Shown here: positions 26,666 through 35,607 of the stretch, piece after piece | Layout of the letters: every line of letters starts with the position of its first letter | Position numbering within the stretch: position 1 is the first letter of the stretch | Assembly (NCBI GenBank): GCA_029259595.1 | Contig: JAJDEW010000004.1 | Coordinates: 1-64,000, forward strand | DNA from: Planctomycetota bacterium | GTDB lineage: Bacteria; Planctomycetota; UBA1135; GCA-002686595 | Reading direction: 5' to 3' | Length of the DNA: 64,000 nucleotides | Notes under the pieces: generated by a model | Database searches by the model: none | Told to the model about the DNA's origin: nothing | What the model saw: only the letters and a program-made list of their open reading frames with translations | Position numbers and translations under genes: made by a program

Positions 26666-27488
26666 GCCCGGCTTCGGCGAGCAGCTCCTGGAGCTCGACG
26701 GTCGGTGCAGAACCGCGGAGCGGTCCGCGGCCGAGGGCTTCCCCGGGGAACGGCCGTGGCGGTCCGCTCGCGCTCAGGTTGACGAGCACGAAGGAGACCG
26801 TGAGCACCGAGCCCGTTTCGTCGAAGAGCACGCGGTCGACGCCGTCGAGCTTGGCGATGGCCTTCGTGAGCTTCTTCGCGAGCTTGTCGTCGGCGGCCGG
26901 TGCGAGGCGCCAGGCCAAGCCCTCGCGGACCGGCGTTCCCAGCGTACCGCCGCCAAAGCCGCCGAAGAGCTTCTCCCAACGCTCCTGCAGGTCGCTCGCC
27001 TCCATCTTCTTGGGAACGCAGTAGAACTGGGTCAAGCCGCCGCGTGAATCGAACCAGCGGATGTCGCCCGACATGCCGAGAATGTGGTCGTCCTGCTCCA
27101 GGCCGTCCCCGAAGCTCGGCAGCGTCGTGCCGCGATCGTCGCGCCCTTCGAAGGCGAACCATTCGAGCGGCTCGGCCTTCAGGCCGGCTTGCTTGATCGT
27201 CTTGCGGGCCGCGCGCTCGTCGAGCGTGGTGGGCATCGCGATCGTCACGAAGAAGCGGTCGGGGCGCGACTTGGCGGAGCGCGGCCCGTCGAGGAGCTCG
27301 CAGTCCAGCTCGTCGAGCTCGGCCCGCAGCTCGTCGGGGTCGACTTCACCCTTGAAGGACCAGTACCGCACCAGGGTCGGCGGGCGTTCGGGTGCGTAGG
27401 CCGCTTCAGCAGCAGCCGCGTCCTGGGCCGGATCCGACGGGAGGCCCGCCGGTGCCAAGGCAAGGAGCAGGGTCGCGAGAATGCGCAT
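26646..27488 (-). CDS. Secreted protein of unknown function
   Basis: A 280-residue exported protein with an N-terminal signal peptide (MRILATLLLALAPAGLPSD). The rest contains two alternating alpha/beta segments (VDPDELRAELDELDCELLDG; KLAKKLTKAIAKLDGVDRVLFDETGSVLTV) reminiscent of ferredoxin-like HMA folds, without metal-binding cysteines. The family is not recognised. The ATG at 27,488 overlaps the stop of the peptidase gene by one base (TGATG), so the two are translationally coupled and may work together outside the cytoplasm. Confidence 0.6.
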   Translation of the reverse strand: MRILATLLLALAPAGLPSDPAQDAAAAEAAYAPERPPTLVRYWSFKGEVDPDELRAELDELDCELLDGPRSAKSRPDRFFVTIAMPTTLDERAARKTIKQAGLKAEPLEWFAFEGRDDRGTTLPSFGDGLEQDDHILGMSGDIRWFDSRGGLTQFYCVPKKMEASDLQERWEKLFGGFGGGTLGTPVREGLAWRLAPAADDKLAKKLTKAIAKLDGVDRVLFDETGSVLTVSFVLVNLSASGPPRPFPGEALGRGPLRGSAPTVELQELLAEAGLTPSAP

Positions 27489-29923
27489 CACTCGTCGTCC
27501 TCCAGGTAGCCCGCCTCGCCGGGCGTGGCCTCCGCGCCAGGCGTCGCGTTCTTCACGTAGCGATCGAACCAGGCGATCGTCTCGGCCTGCACGTGCAGGA
27601 TCGATTCCTCCGCGCGATAGCCGTGGCTCTCGTGCGGGAGCATGACGAGGCGCGCCGTGCCGCCGTTGCCCTTGATCGCGGCGAAGAGACGCTCGCTCTG
27701 GATCGGATACGTGCCCGAGTTGTTGTCGACCTCGCCGTGGATCAAGAGCAGCGGCTCCAGGATCGAGTCGGCGTGGAAGAAGGGCGAGATGGCGAAGTAG
27801 GCCTCTGGCGCCTCCCAGATCGTGCGCCGCTCGGATTGGAAGCCGAACGGCGTCAGCGTGCGGTTGTAGGCGCCGCTGCGGGCGATGCCGGCGCGGAAGA
27901 GATCGCAGTGGGCCAGGAGGTTCGCGGTCATGAAGGCACCGTAGCTGTGGCCCCCGACGGCGACGCGCTCCGGATCGGCCACCCCCAGCTCGACGGCCTT
28001 CGCGATCGCGGCCTCAGCGGCCTGCACGATCTGCTCGATGAACGTGTCGTTCATCGTCTCCGGATCGCCGATGACCGGCATCGTGGCGCCGTCGAGGATC
28101 GCGTAGCCCTGGGTGAGGAGCGCGAGGTGCGAGGAGCCAGCGACGCGCGTGAAGCGCCACGGGCTCGACGAGATCTGCCCGGCCGTCGAAGGGTCGTTGT
28201 ACTCGAGCGGATAGGCCCAGACGAAGAGCGGCAGGCGCGTCCCGGGCTCGTAGTCGGCCGGAAGGACCAGCGTCGCCGAGAGCGCGACGCCGTCGGGGCG
28301 TTCGTAGGTGACGAGCTCCTTTCGGATCCCGCGCAGCTGCGGCGTCGGATCGGGAAACTTCGTGAGCACGCGGATCTCGTCGCCACGCCGCAGGCGGTAG
28401 TTGGGGGGCAGAACCGGAGATTCGAAGCGCGTGATGAAGGTCAAGGACTCGGCGGACGGAAGCACGAGCGCGACGGATTCGTACGTTCCCGTCTCGCAGC
28501 GCCACAACCGGACGGTGTCGAGCGTCGCGAGGTCCTGGCGGTCGAGGAAGGGCAGCAGCCCCTCCGGCGAGGCACCCGAGCCGCTGCGGAACACGTGCCC
28601 GTCGTGTTCGAGAACCACGCGGTGTCCGTTCGCAGCGCGGGTCGAGGCGAGCGTGCCGGGGTCGCCGTAGCGATCGCGGATGCTGCGGTCCTCGAGCACG
28701 ACGGGAGCGTCGGTTCCCGGAGCGTGGAGGAGGCTCAGGATCCAGCGTCGGTCGCGATCGTACTCGCGCGTCACGAAGCGTTCGCCGTCGGCGAAGAACT
28801 GCAGGCCGCTCGCGCGTTGGGCGACGCGGACCAGCTCGCGCGGCGCGGCCTTGGTGCGCGGCTGCGCTGTCAGCCAACGATCGCGGTGGTCGGCCTCCGT
28901 GTTCGGGTCGCCGCCGTCGAGGGCCTCGGTCCACAGGAGTTCTCCGTGCGGCGTCCACTGCACGTTGCGGGGACCGGTACGCACGCCTCCGATCGGGATG
29001 TTCTCGCCGGCCGGGACCCTGGCCACGACCCGCACCTCGTCGCCCTCCAAGCTGCGCACCGCGATCGTCTGGGGAAAGCGGTAGAAGGGCATGACGTAGG
29101 AGAACGGCGCTTCGATCCGGGTGACGAGCAACAACGGCTCGGTCGGCGACGGCTCGACGTCCGCCCAGATGGCGGGCTCGGCGACGACCCGTCGGGCGCC
29201 GCTCGCCACGTCGGCCACGACGATCGTGCTGGTCGCGTAGTGTCGGAAGAGCGCTTCCTCGAAGGGCGAGCTCAGGAGGTCCTGATAGGTTCGCAGCGGC
29301 GACGTGTCGCCCGCGGTCTCCTGGATGTTCGGTCCGCTCGGAATCGTCGGGGCGGCGGGCTCGGGGCCGCGATCGGCGGGAACCTCACGAAGGACGAGCG
29401 AGTGCCCGTCCGGCATCCAGCTCGTCCTGCCCAGGACCGTGTTCAGGCGTTCGGAAAGCCGCTTCGTCTTCGCCGGTTCGTTCGCGCGGCCGGCCCACAG
29501 TTCGGTGCCCGTCGCCGTGACGACCGTGTAGGTGAAGTGCGTCGAGTCGTGCGACCAGTCGACGGATCCGAGGCGCGCGCCGGCCGGCAGGTCGATCCGT
29601 ACCGTCTCGCCACCGTCCACGCCTCGCAGCACGAGGCCCTGCGCCCAGGATGTGCGGAAGGGAGCGTTCGCGGCGGGATCGATGCGCAGGCCTGCGAGCC
29701 GCAGCATGCGTCGCGAGACGTCCGCGATCGACGGCAGCGCAGCGTTCTCGATCAAGAACATCCAGCGCCCGTCGGGACTGAAGTCCACCGAGGGGCTCGG
29801 CGGCGCCGTGACCAGATCGACGACCTCCTGGGGCGGCCGGAGGTAGCCCGCTTCCTGCGAGGCGAAGGCCGGAGCCGGGACGAGCGCTGCGAGGAGGGCG
29901 AAGAGGGCGAAGGGTCGGGACAT
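27488..29923 (-). CDS. S9 family (prolyl-oligopeptidase-type, S9D-like) secreted peptidase
   Basis: An 811-residue exported serine peptidase. Residues 1-22 form a signal peptide (FALFALLAALVPAPAFAS). Residues about 30-530 are a beta-propeller (VDFSPDGRWMFLIE, LGSVDWSHDS, SWMPDGHSLVL). The C-terminal alpha/beta hydrolase domain has the nucleophile elbow GGHSYGAFM, the acid in GEVDNNSGTYP and the base in PHESHGYR. The PAYFAISPFFHAD-like segment and overall length resemble glutamyl endopeptidases of the S9D group. It likely degrades peptides in the periplasm. The start at 29,923 (MSRPF) gives a proper signal peptide. Confidence 0.92.
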   Translation of the reverse strand: MSRPFALFALLAALVPAPAFASQEAGYLRPPQEVVDLVTAPPSPSVDFSPDGRWMFLIENAALPSIADVSRRMLRLAGLRIDPAANAPFRTSWAQGLVLRGVDGGETVRIDLPAGARLGSVDWSHDSTHFTYTVVTATGTELWAGRANEPAKTKRLSERLNTVLGRTSWMPDGHSLVLREVPADRGPEPAAPTIPSGPNIQETAGDTSPLRTYQDLLSSPFEEALFRHYATSTIVVADVASGARRVVAEPAIWADVEPSPTEPLLLVTRIEAPFSYVMPFYRFPQTIAVRSLEGDEVRVVARVPAGENIPIGGVRTGPRNVQWTPHGELLWTEALDGGDPNTEADHRDRWLTAQPRTKAAPRELVRVAQRASGLQFFADGERFVTREYDRDRRWILSLLHAPGTDAPVVLEDRSIRDRYGDPGTLASTRAANGHRVVLEHDGHVFRSGSGASPEGLLPFLDRQDLATLDTVRLWRCETGTYESVALVLPSAESLTFITRFESPVLPPNYRLRRGDEIRVLTKFPDPTPQLRGIRKELVTYERPDGVALSATLVLPADYEPGTRLPLFVWAYPLEYNDPSTAGQISSSPWRFTRVAGSSHLALLTQGYAILDGATMPVIGDPETMNDTFIEQIVQAAEAAIAKAVELGVADPERVAVGGHSYGAFMTANLLAHCDLFRAGIARSGAYNRTLTPFGFQSERRTIWEAPEAYFAISPFFHADSILEPLLLIHGEVDNNSGTYPIQSERLFAAIKGNGGTARLVMLPHESHGYRAEESILHVQAETIAWFDRYVKNATPGAEATPGEAGYLEDDE

Positions 29924-30010
29924 TCCGAGGCTCCGTACGGGCGGGGGAGGATGCGAGCGCGCCCCGGGTCCCACGGCTCGAGTCCGTGTCACGAAGGCGC
30001 AGCCCGTGCG

Positions 30011-30877
30011 TCAGTCGTCGGCGACTTCGATCCGGATCGTTCCGGACGTGAACGTGCCGGTCGCGCCGGTCGCCTCCTGCGTCAGGTCTACACGGCCGGG
30101 GCCGGTCGGATGAAAGCGCCAGGCTCCGGTCTCAGCCTGCTCGACGTAGCCCTGGCCCGTACCCGCGACGATCCAGTGGCGGTGCACGTCTTGCGCATCG
30201 GAGCCGACGACTCGGACGTCGAGCGGGATCGGAGCCGGGCCCGCTGCGCTCTCCGGCGCCGAGAATTCGACGATCGCGGGACGCGGCAGGCTCGCACCGG
30301 GCGCGAGCGCGGTGCGGGCGAGGACGGTCTGGTCCAAGCGCTGCGCGAGGCCGATGACGTCGAGCTCGGGCGTGCGGCGCGGGTCGCGGGACGTCACGCG
30401 AACCGCGACGTTGCCGCGCACGAAGGCGACCCACGACACGGCACCGCGCGCGGCTCCCGAGAAGCCGATGTAGCCGGCATCGCCGACCGGGCGGCCGTGT
30501 CCGCGCGTGTCCGGAGCGGGCCTCGTCGAGCTCATTCCGGCAAGCCACGTGACCAGCACCTCGTGGGCTTCCTGGGCGGACGCGCCGACGCGCGCCTCGA
30601 CGACGAAGGTGGCTGCGGACTCCGAGGGGGCGCGGAAACCGCGCGTGAGCCAGCCCGAACGCGCGCGCAGGGCCTCACCCTCCCAGCCGGGAAGCGCGAG
30701 CGTCCCGAGCGTCAGGCCGTCGCGCAGGCGACCCTGCGGCCAGGTCTCGACCCGGTACTGCTCGCGCACCGCGCGGATGTGCTCGGCCAAGAGCGGGCTC
30801 TCGTCCTGGGCCGTCGCGAAGGAGGCGAGGCCGAGAAGCGCCGCGAGGAGGAGGGGACGATAGGTGGTCGTGTGCAT
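30011..30877 (-). CDS. Secreted protein of unknown function
   Basis: A 288-residue exported protein with a signal peptide (residues 1-23, ending FATAQ). The central region (VEARVGASAQEAHEVLVTWL, YIGFSGAARGAVSWVAFVRGNVAVRV) resembles small proteins that monitor an exported domain. The last 70 residues (GTGQGYVEQAETGAWRFHP, FTSGTIRIEVAD) look like an Ig- or BIG-type beta domain. No enzymatic motif is recognised. A strong GGAGGAAACGAC ribosome-binding site precedes the ATG. It lies in the same direction as the peptidase gene and the next upstream gene, possibly one operon. Confidence 0.6.
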   Translation of the reverse strand: MHTTTYRPLLLAALLGLASFATAQDESPLLAEHIRAVREQYRVETWPQGRLRDGLTLGTLALPGWEGEALRARSGWLTRGFRAPSESAATFVVEARVGASAQEAHEVLVTWLAGMSSTRPAPDTRGHGRPVGDAGYIGFSGAARGAVSWVAFVRGNVAVRVTSRDPRRTPELDVIGLAQRLDQTVLARTALAPGASLPRPAIVEFSAPESAAGPAPIPLDVRVVGSDAQDVHRHWIVAGTGQGYVEQAETGAWRFHPTGPGRVDLTQEATGATGTFTSGTIRIEVADD

Positions 30878-30892
30878 GTCGTTTCCTCCGGA

Positions 30893-32599
30893 TCAGTCGA
30901 GGCCCGGGAGGTTCTCGAGCGTCTTCGTGACCGTGTTCGTGGAAGAGAGCTGATCGTAGCCGCCGGTCCCGGCCCAGAGCCGATCGACGTTCCAGCCGGG
31001 TGTTCCGGGCGTGGAGCCGGGCGTGCCGTCCGCGTCGAGCTGCATGCACGTGTCCGACACGTGCAGACCGTTGTCGCGCGTCACGATGTGGTGATAGCTG
31101 AAGCCGTGACCGAAGGCTCCGCCCCACAGGTTGGTCGTGTAGTCCGGTGCACCGATGCCCCAGATCGCGTTCAGGGTCATGGGGCCGAGGCGCACGGGCC
31201 GCATCCCGTCGATGCCCATCATCGCGAGCATCGTGGTCGTCGCGCCCATGTTGTCCGAGCAGTTGATGTAGACGCTCAGGGCGTGAGCGTTGAGCAGGTC
31301 CGAGAGCGACATGCGCCCGGTCTGGAAGTTGTAGTAGTGCGTCTGGCCGCCGTCTCCGCCCAGCGGATAGGCGTCGTAGAGCACGCCCTCGATCGCCGCT
31401 GGGATCCCGCTGTTCTGCCCGAAGAAGCCGCGCACGTGGTTCTCGACCAAGCCCGTGTCCGTGCTCATGTCGGCGCCCGTGAAGCCGCTCCACTGGTACC
31501 AGTATTCGGCCACCTCGACCCAGGGGCCGGCGTACTGCGTTCCGGACGCGCCCGCACGGAATTCGGGCTCGTCCCAGAGCGTGTAGACGCGCTGTGTGAT
31601 CCGCACCGATCCGGGGATGTCGCGCCAGTCGTTCGTGCCCGTACGGGCGACCTGCCAGCTCCACTCCATCGGGAGCTCGACGCGCGTGACGTCGGTGGGG
31701 AGCGGCGGCAGGTCGAGCACGACGCCGATTCCCGGGCTGACGGGAGCGCTGGTCGCGAACGGAACGTCCTGGAGCTTGCCCAGGATGCGCAGGTCGTAGC
31801 CCGCGACGGGATAGCCCGCGTCCAGGAGGCCACCGGAGGCTGACGTGGCCGAAGCGCCGAGGACGACCTCGAAGCGCGGCGTCGACCCGCGCACGTAGGC
31901 GAGCGGGTAGTTGAAGCGCTCAGCCTCGTAGTTGGGCCCGTCCAGAACCGGGGAGTCGGTCGCGGTGTGAACCGCCACCGACGGGCGCGGGCTGCCGTCG
32001 TCCAGGTCGAGGTCGGAGACCTCGTCGTTCTTCGCGACGTTGCGGTACTCGTGGAAGGCCGGCGTCGCGTAGAACGCGTAGGACGCACCCTTGCGGAAGT
32101 AGACCATCTGATGCTCGTCATCTCCGGCGCTGTCCTGCGCCTCGATCTCGACGATGCCCAGGCGGACGATGGCAAGGTCCGTGACCAGCGGGGTGACCGG
32201 GTTCGCACCGCTCAACGGCGCGATGCGAATCGTGTAGGCGCCGGTGTCGAGCCAATCCCCGAGGTCGTCCTTGCCGTCCCAGGTGAGCCGCACCGCAGCG
32301 GCACCGCCGACGAGGTTGCCCGTCCACAGGTTCGTGACCAGCACGTCGTCGCGCAGGATGTCGACGGCGACGTCGCTGGACGCTCCGATCGGTTCGAGGT
32401 GAAAGCCGATGTCGACGCGACCTCCGGCGAGCTTGGGGTCGGCGACGTGCGTGATCCCGTCGGAGACCACGGTCGGAAAGGCCACGGGCGGCCGGTTCTG
32501 GCGCGCGGCGCCTTGGGCCGTCGTGGACAAGCACAGCACGGCGAGCGCGGCCAGCCGTGGAAGGGAACGCAGCGCCGGATGACGGACGTGCCGATTCAT
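30893..32599 (-). CDS. Secreted protein with FlgD-like Ig segment and papain/transglutaminase-like Cys-His region
   Basis: A 568-residue exported protein. Residues 1-30 are a signal peptide. Residues about 105-140 (VRLTWDGKDDLGDWLDTGAYTIRI cut by length) resemble the FlgD/SbsX-type Ig motif. The C-terminal third has SVYINCSDNMGATTTMLAMMG and GFSYHHIVTRD, a Cys then His-His then Asp spacing like transglutaminase or papain-type folds; catalysis is inferred, not shown. The start at 32,599 follows AAGGAAG at a good ribosome-binding distance. It ends 15 bp before the next gene in the same direction. Confidence 0.6.
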   Translation of the reverse strand: MNRHVRHPALRSLPRLAALAVLCLSTTAQGAARQNRPPVAFPTVVSDGITHVADPKLAGGRVDIGFHLEPIGASSDVAVDILRDDVLVTNLWTGNLVGGAAAVRLTWDGKDDLGDWLDTGAYTIRIAPLSGANPVTPLVTDLAIVRLGIVEIEAQDSAGDDEHQMVYFRKGASYAFYATPAFHEYRNVAKNDEVSDLDLDDGSPRPSVAVHTATDSPVLDGPNYEAERFNYPLAYVRGSTPRFEVVLGASATSASGGLLDAGYPVAGYDLRILGKLQDVPFATSAPVSPGIGVVLDLPPLPTDVTRVELPMEWSWQVARTGTNDWRDIPGSVRITQRVYTLWDEPEFRAGASGTQYAGPWVEVAEYWYQWSGFTGADMSTDTGLVENHVRGFFGQNSGIPAAIEGVLYDAYPLGGDGGQTHYYNFQTGRMSLSDLLNAHALSVYINCSDNMGATTTMLAMMGIDGMRPVRLGPMTLNAIWGIGAPDYTTNLWGGAFGHGFSYHHIVTRDNGLHVSDTCMQLDADGTPGSTPGTPGWNVDRLWAGTGGYDQLSSTNTVTKTLENLPGLD

Positions 32600-32752
32600 G
32601 GGATCTTCCTTGGTTGTGACCCCGGTCCCCGGCGGCTGCGACTCACGAACGCATGCACAGGCCGAGGAGGGGCGGGCGAGGTGGCCCCATGCTACCCGCG
32701 GGGGGCCGGTTTCGCCCGCCCGTAAAGATCGGCGGCCGTCTCTCGAGTCATC

Positions 32753-32821
32753 CAGGAGTCCGTTGAACGAAGGCTTCGGATGTTGACGCCCTGGCATCCG
32801 AAGCCTCGTTCCAACGGGCTA
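32753..32821 (-). repeat. Short family B inverted-repeat element
   Basis: A 69-bp imperfect hairpin: GGAGTCCGTTGAACGAAGGC on one side and the complement of GCCCGTTGGAACGAGGC on the other. It keeps only the outer parts of the 160-bp element. Its right edge CTA, read on the minus strand, is the TAG stop codon of the M56 gene. Confidence 0.7.
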
Positions 32822-35140
32822 GCGGCGTTCGCCGCGGATCCTGCGACCGACCAGAGCCTGTGCTTCGAGATCGCGCACGCCGCGCGCGCGCAGGTCGCGC
32901 ACCCAATCCGCGGTCACGCCGTGGATCCGCATGCTGACGAAATCGTCAGCGCCGGTCGCGACCACACCGAGCTCCGTCAGCGCGTCGATGAAGGCCGGTG
33001 TCGCGCCGTGGATCGAGAGGGAGATGGCGTCGTCGAGCGTCGGGCGTTCACCCAGGCGCTCGGTCAACGCCAGGAGGCGTTGCGGTCCGACGTCGTGGAT
33101 GCGCAGGGACACGAGCTGGTCGAGGTCGAGATCGTCGTAGCCCAGCTCGAGCAAGGCGTCGGCGAACCCGATCGTGACGCCGTGGATCGAGAGGGAGACG
33201 AAGTCGTCGGGCGTGACCGACGGGAACCGCTGCGTCATCGTGTCCATGAACTCTTCGGTGACGCCATGGATCGCGAAGGAGATCGCTTCGTCGAGCTCAG
33301 GCAGCTTCGAGAAGCGCGCGGCGAGACCGCGGAGGAAGTTCGGGTCGACCCCGTGGATCTGCAGGCTCCGCAGCTCGTCCGCGTCGACCTCCGTGTAGCC
33401 GAGAGCGTGCAGGGCGTCGGCAAACTCGGGCGTGACCCCGTGGATCGAGAGCCCCTGGAGCTCGTCGAGCGGCACGACGCCGCCGAGACGCTCCGCCCAG
33501 GTCCGCGCGAGATCGGCGTCGACGCCATGGATCCGGGCTGCGACGAGCTCGTCCTGAGGCACGTTCTCGTAGCCGACGGCGGAGAGGCTGCGGATGAAGG
33601 CGGGCGTCACGCCGTGGATCGCCATCGAGATCAGCTCGTCGAGCGTCACCTGATAGCCCAGCTCGTTCAACTCGCGCAGGAACCCGCTGCCGACGTTCAC
33701 GGCGGCGAGGATCAGGAAGTCCTTCGTCTTCGGCTCGTAGCCGGCTTCGCGCAGGTCGTTCGCGAAGCTCGCGCTCGGCTCGAACTCGAAGCGCCCCGTG
33801 CCGTCCGACTCGGGTACGCCCGTCAGGAAGTCGCCGCGGAAGGTGAACGTGCCCGCTTCACGCACGAGCCGGAATTCGATCTCGTCGCCCGGCCGGAAGC
33901 CTTCCAATTCGTCCGTCGTCGTGGAAAGGCCGACTGTCCACGAGTCGCGGTCCGAGGACAGGCGCAAGTCGAGTTCGAGTTCGTTTCCACGCCCGCGGCC
34001 GAACCAGAGGCCGCGTTCGGTGAGCAAATCGCTCGCGAGCGCCGTCGGTTCGAGGGCTCGACGCTTCGAGGCGGCGTCGTCCTGAAGGGAAGAAGCAGGG
34101 AGTGCGCCGGTGAAGGCGCAGGCCGTGAGGATGGTGACAGCGATCATGGTTGCGATTCCTCGCAGGTTCGGGGATGTGGTGAGTTCGGGGCGCGCGCTGC
34201 GTCCGAGGATGCGGGCGATGCGTACGACGAGACTGCCGCCCGTGGCGGAGAGCGCGACGCGCGGCACGGGCAGGCGGCTCTCCTCGAGCGTCGCGAGGGC
34301 CCGGGCATAGGTGCGCCGATCTCCGCAGAGCGCAACGGCCAGGTCGTCACAGCAGTGCTCCCGTTCGACGCGGATCGCGTGCGAAAGCCACCAGACGGCG
34401 GGGTGATGGAAGAAGAGCGTCTCGACCGCGATCTGTGCCAGGTTGACGAGTGCGTCGTGCCGTCGAACGTGGGCGAGCTCGTGGGCCAGCACGGTCTCGA
34501 GTTCGCGGCGCGAGAGGCCGAGCAGGGCACTCGGCGGGAGCAAGACGAGCGGGCGCAGGAAACCCCAGGCGATGGGCACGTCGATCCGGTTCGAGCCGGC
34601 GACACGAACCGCGCGCCGGATCCCGAGCCGCGTCGCGAGCGCCCGAGCCAGCTCGCGCACGTCATCCGGGAGCGCGACGACCCCCTCACGACCGAGCCGA
34701 CGTGCGCGCGACGCGCAGCGCAGGTTGTGGGCGGAAAGAGAGGCGACACCCACCAGCCAGAGCGCTACGAGGACGAGCTCGAGCGTCCTGCGTCGCGTCA
34801 CGTCCACCGTCCCGCGGGGTGTGCTCGAAAGTGCGGGCGCTGGAGTCGAGCGAACCGGGCGCGACGGGTCCACGGTGGTCGCCGCGCTCGCAAGCGCCGC
34901 TTCGCTCTCGAACGAAGCCGGCGCACGAGTCGACGCCAGCACGAGCGTCACGACCGGCGCGAGCGCGGTCCCGGCGAGCGCGGCACAGAGCACGAGGTAG
35001 CGCACGTTCGCCCGCCGGGAGGGGACGAAGGCGAGCACCAAGCGCGCCGCGAGCGCGATCGCGGTCGCCTGCCACAGGAAAGCCGTGTGGGCCTGCACGA
35101 GATTCGCGAGCGTGCCCGTCGAGTCGAAGGCGGTGCTCAT
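32819..35140 (-). CDS. BlaR1-like M56 family metallopeptidase sensor with C-terminal IHGV repeats
   Basis: A 773-residue membrane protein. Four membrane segments lie within residues 15-345. The zinc protease domain has HELAH at 220-224 and EREHCCDDLAV downstream (third ligand Glu). After the last helix (IATMIAVTILTACAFTG, about 330-350) there is a 120-residue domain, then about ten repeats of 37 residues, each containing IHGV (ISMAIHGVTPAFIRSLSAVG, VAARIHGVDADL, LSIHGVTPEF and so on). BlaR1 proteins cleave or release a BlaI repressor on sensing a signal; here the repeats replace the penicillin-binding domain, so the signal is probably not a beta-lactam. It is coupled to the repressor gene by ATGA. 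Confidence 0.9.
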   Translation of the reverse strand: MSTAFDSTGTLANLVQAHTAFLWQATAIALAARLVLAFVPSRRANVRYLVLCAALAGTALAPVVTLVLASTRAPASFESEAALASAATTVDPSRPVRSTPAPALSSTPRGTVDVTRRRTLELVLVALWLVGVASLSAHNLRCASRARRLGREGVVALPDDVRELARALATRLGIRRAVRVAGSNRIDVPIAWGFLRPLVLLPPSALLGLSRRELETVLAHELAHVRRHDALVNLAQIAVETLFFHHPAVWWLSHAIRVEREHCCDDLAVALCGDRRTYARALATLEESRLPVPRVALSATGGSLVVRIARILGRSARPELTTSPNLRGIATMIAVTILTACAFTGALPASSLQDDAASKRRALEPTALASDLLTERGLWFGRGRGNELELDLRLSSDRDSWTVGLSTTTDELEGFRPGDEIEFRLVREAGTFTFRGDFLTGVPESDGTGRFEFEPSASFANDLREAGYEPKTKDFLILAAVNVGSGFLRELNELGYQVTLDELISMAIHGVTPAFIRSLSAVGYENVPQDELVAARIHGVDADLARTWAERLGGVVPLDELQGLSIHGVTPEFADALHALGYTEVDADELRSLQIHGVDPNFLRGLAARFSKLPELDEAISFAIHGVTEEFMDTMTQRFPSVTPDDFVSLSIHGVTIGFADALLELGYDDLDLDQLVSLRIHDVGPQRLLALTERLGERPTLDDAISLSIHGATPAFIDALTELGVVATGADDFVSMRIHGVTADWVRDLRARGVRDLEAQALVGRRIRGERR

Positions 35141-35520
35141 GCCTCGTCCTCCTGGGCTTCGTCGAGCATGCGACGGATGGCCTCGAGCTCCTCCGGCGTC
35201 GAGCGCCGCGACGCCAGCGCCCGCTGGACGAGCCGGGCCGGCGAGCCCCCGAAGGCCTTGTCGAGCAGATCCCGGACGAGCGTCTGCTGGATCTCCCCCT
35301 CACCGATCAGCGGTCGATAGACGTGGGCCCGGGCCGATTCGTCGCGCGTGACGAGGCCCTTCTCCGTCATGATCTGCAGGAGCTTGAGGGCGGTCGTGTA
35401 GCCCGTGGTTTCGGTGCGGGCGAGCTCCTCGTGCACCTGGCGGACGGTGGACGGGCCCCGTTCCCAGAGCACCCGCAGGATAGCGTATTCCGCTTCGGTC
35501 GGTCGTTTCGTGCGTCCCAT
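35137..35520 (-). CDS. BlaI/MecI/CopY family transcriptional repressor
   Basis: A 127-residue dimeric winged-helix repressor. The DNA-binding domain is at 1-70 (PTEAEYAILRVLWERGPSTV, then ETTGYTTALKLLQIMTEKGL); the C-terminal helices (QQTLVRDLLDKAFGGSPARL) dimerise. It probably represses its own operon through the twin palindromes 20-60 bp upstream and is inactivated through the M56 sensor encoded immediately downstream. The stop overlaps the sensor's ATG by four bases. Confidence 0.93.
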   Translation of the reverse strand: MGRTKRPTEAEYAILRVLWERGPSTVRQVHEELARTETTGYTTALKLLQIMTEKGLVTRDESARAHVYRPLIGEGEIQQTLVRDLLDKAFGGSPARLVQRALASRRSTPEELEAIRRMLDEAQEDEA

Positions 35521-35542
35521 GGGGACCGGCTACGGACGTGGT

Positions 35543-35579
35543 TACGAAGCGTTTCGTAGAAAAGACGAAAGTCTTCGTA
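35543..35579. promoter_or_regulatory. Twin palindromic operators for the BlaI-like repressor
   Basis: Two 16-bp near-palindromes, TACGAAGCGTTTCGTA (35,543-35,558) and GACGAAAGTCTTCGTA (35,564-35,579), with centres 21 bp apart, two helical turns. They lie immediately upstream of the repressor gene, where BlaI-type operators are normally found. Confidence 0.75.
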
Positions 35580-35607
35580 GGTGGGATGCAGGCCGCCCCC
35601 AGGCCCC

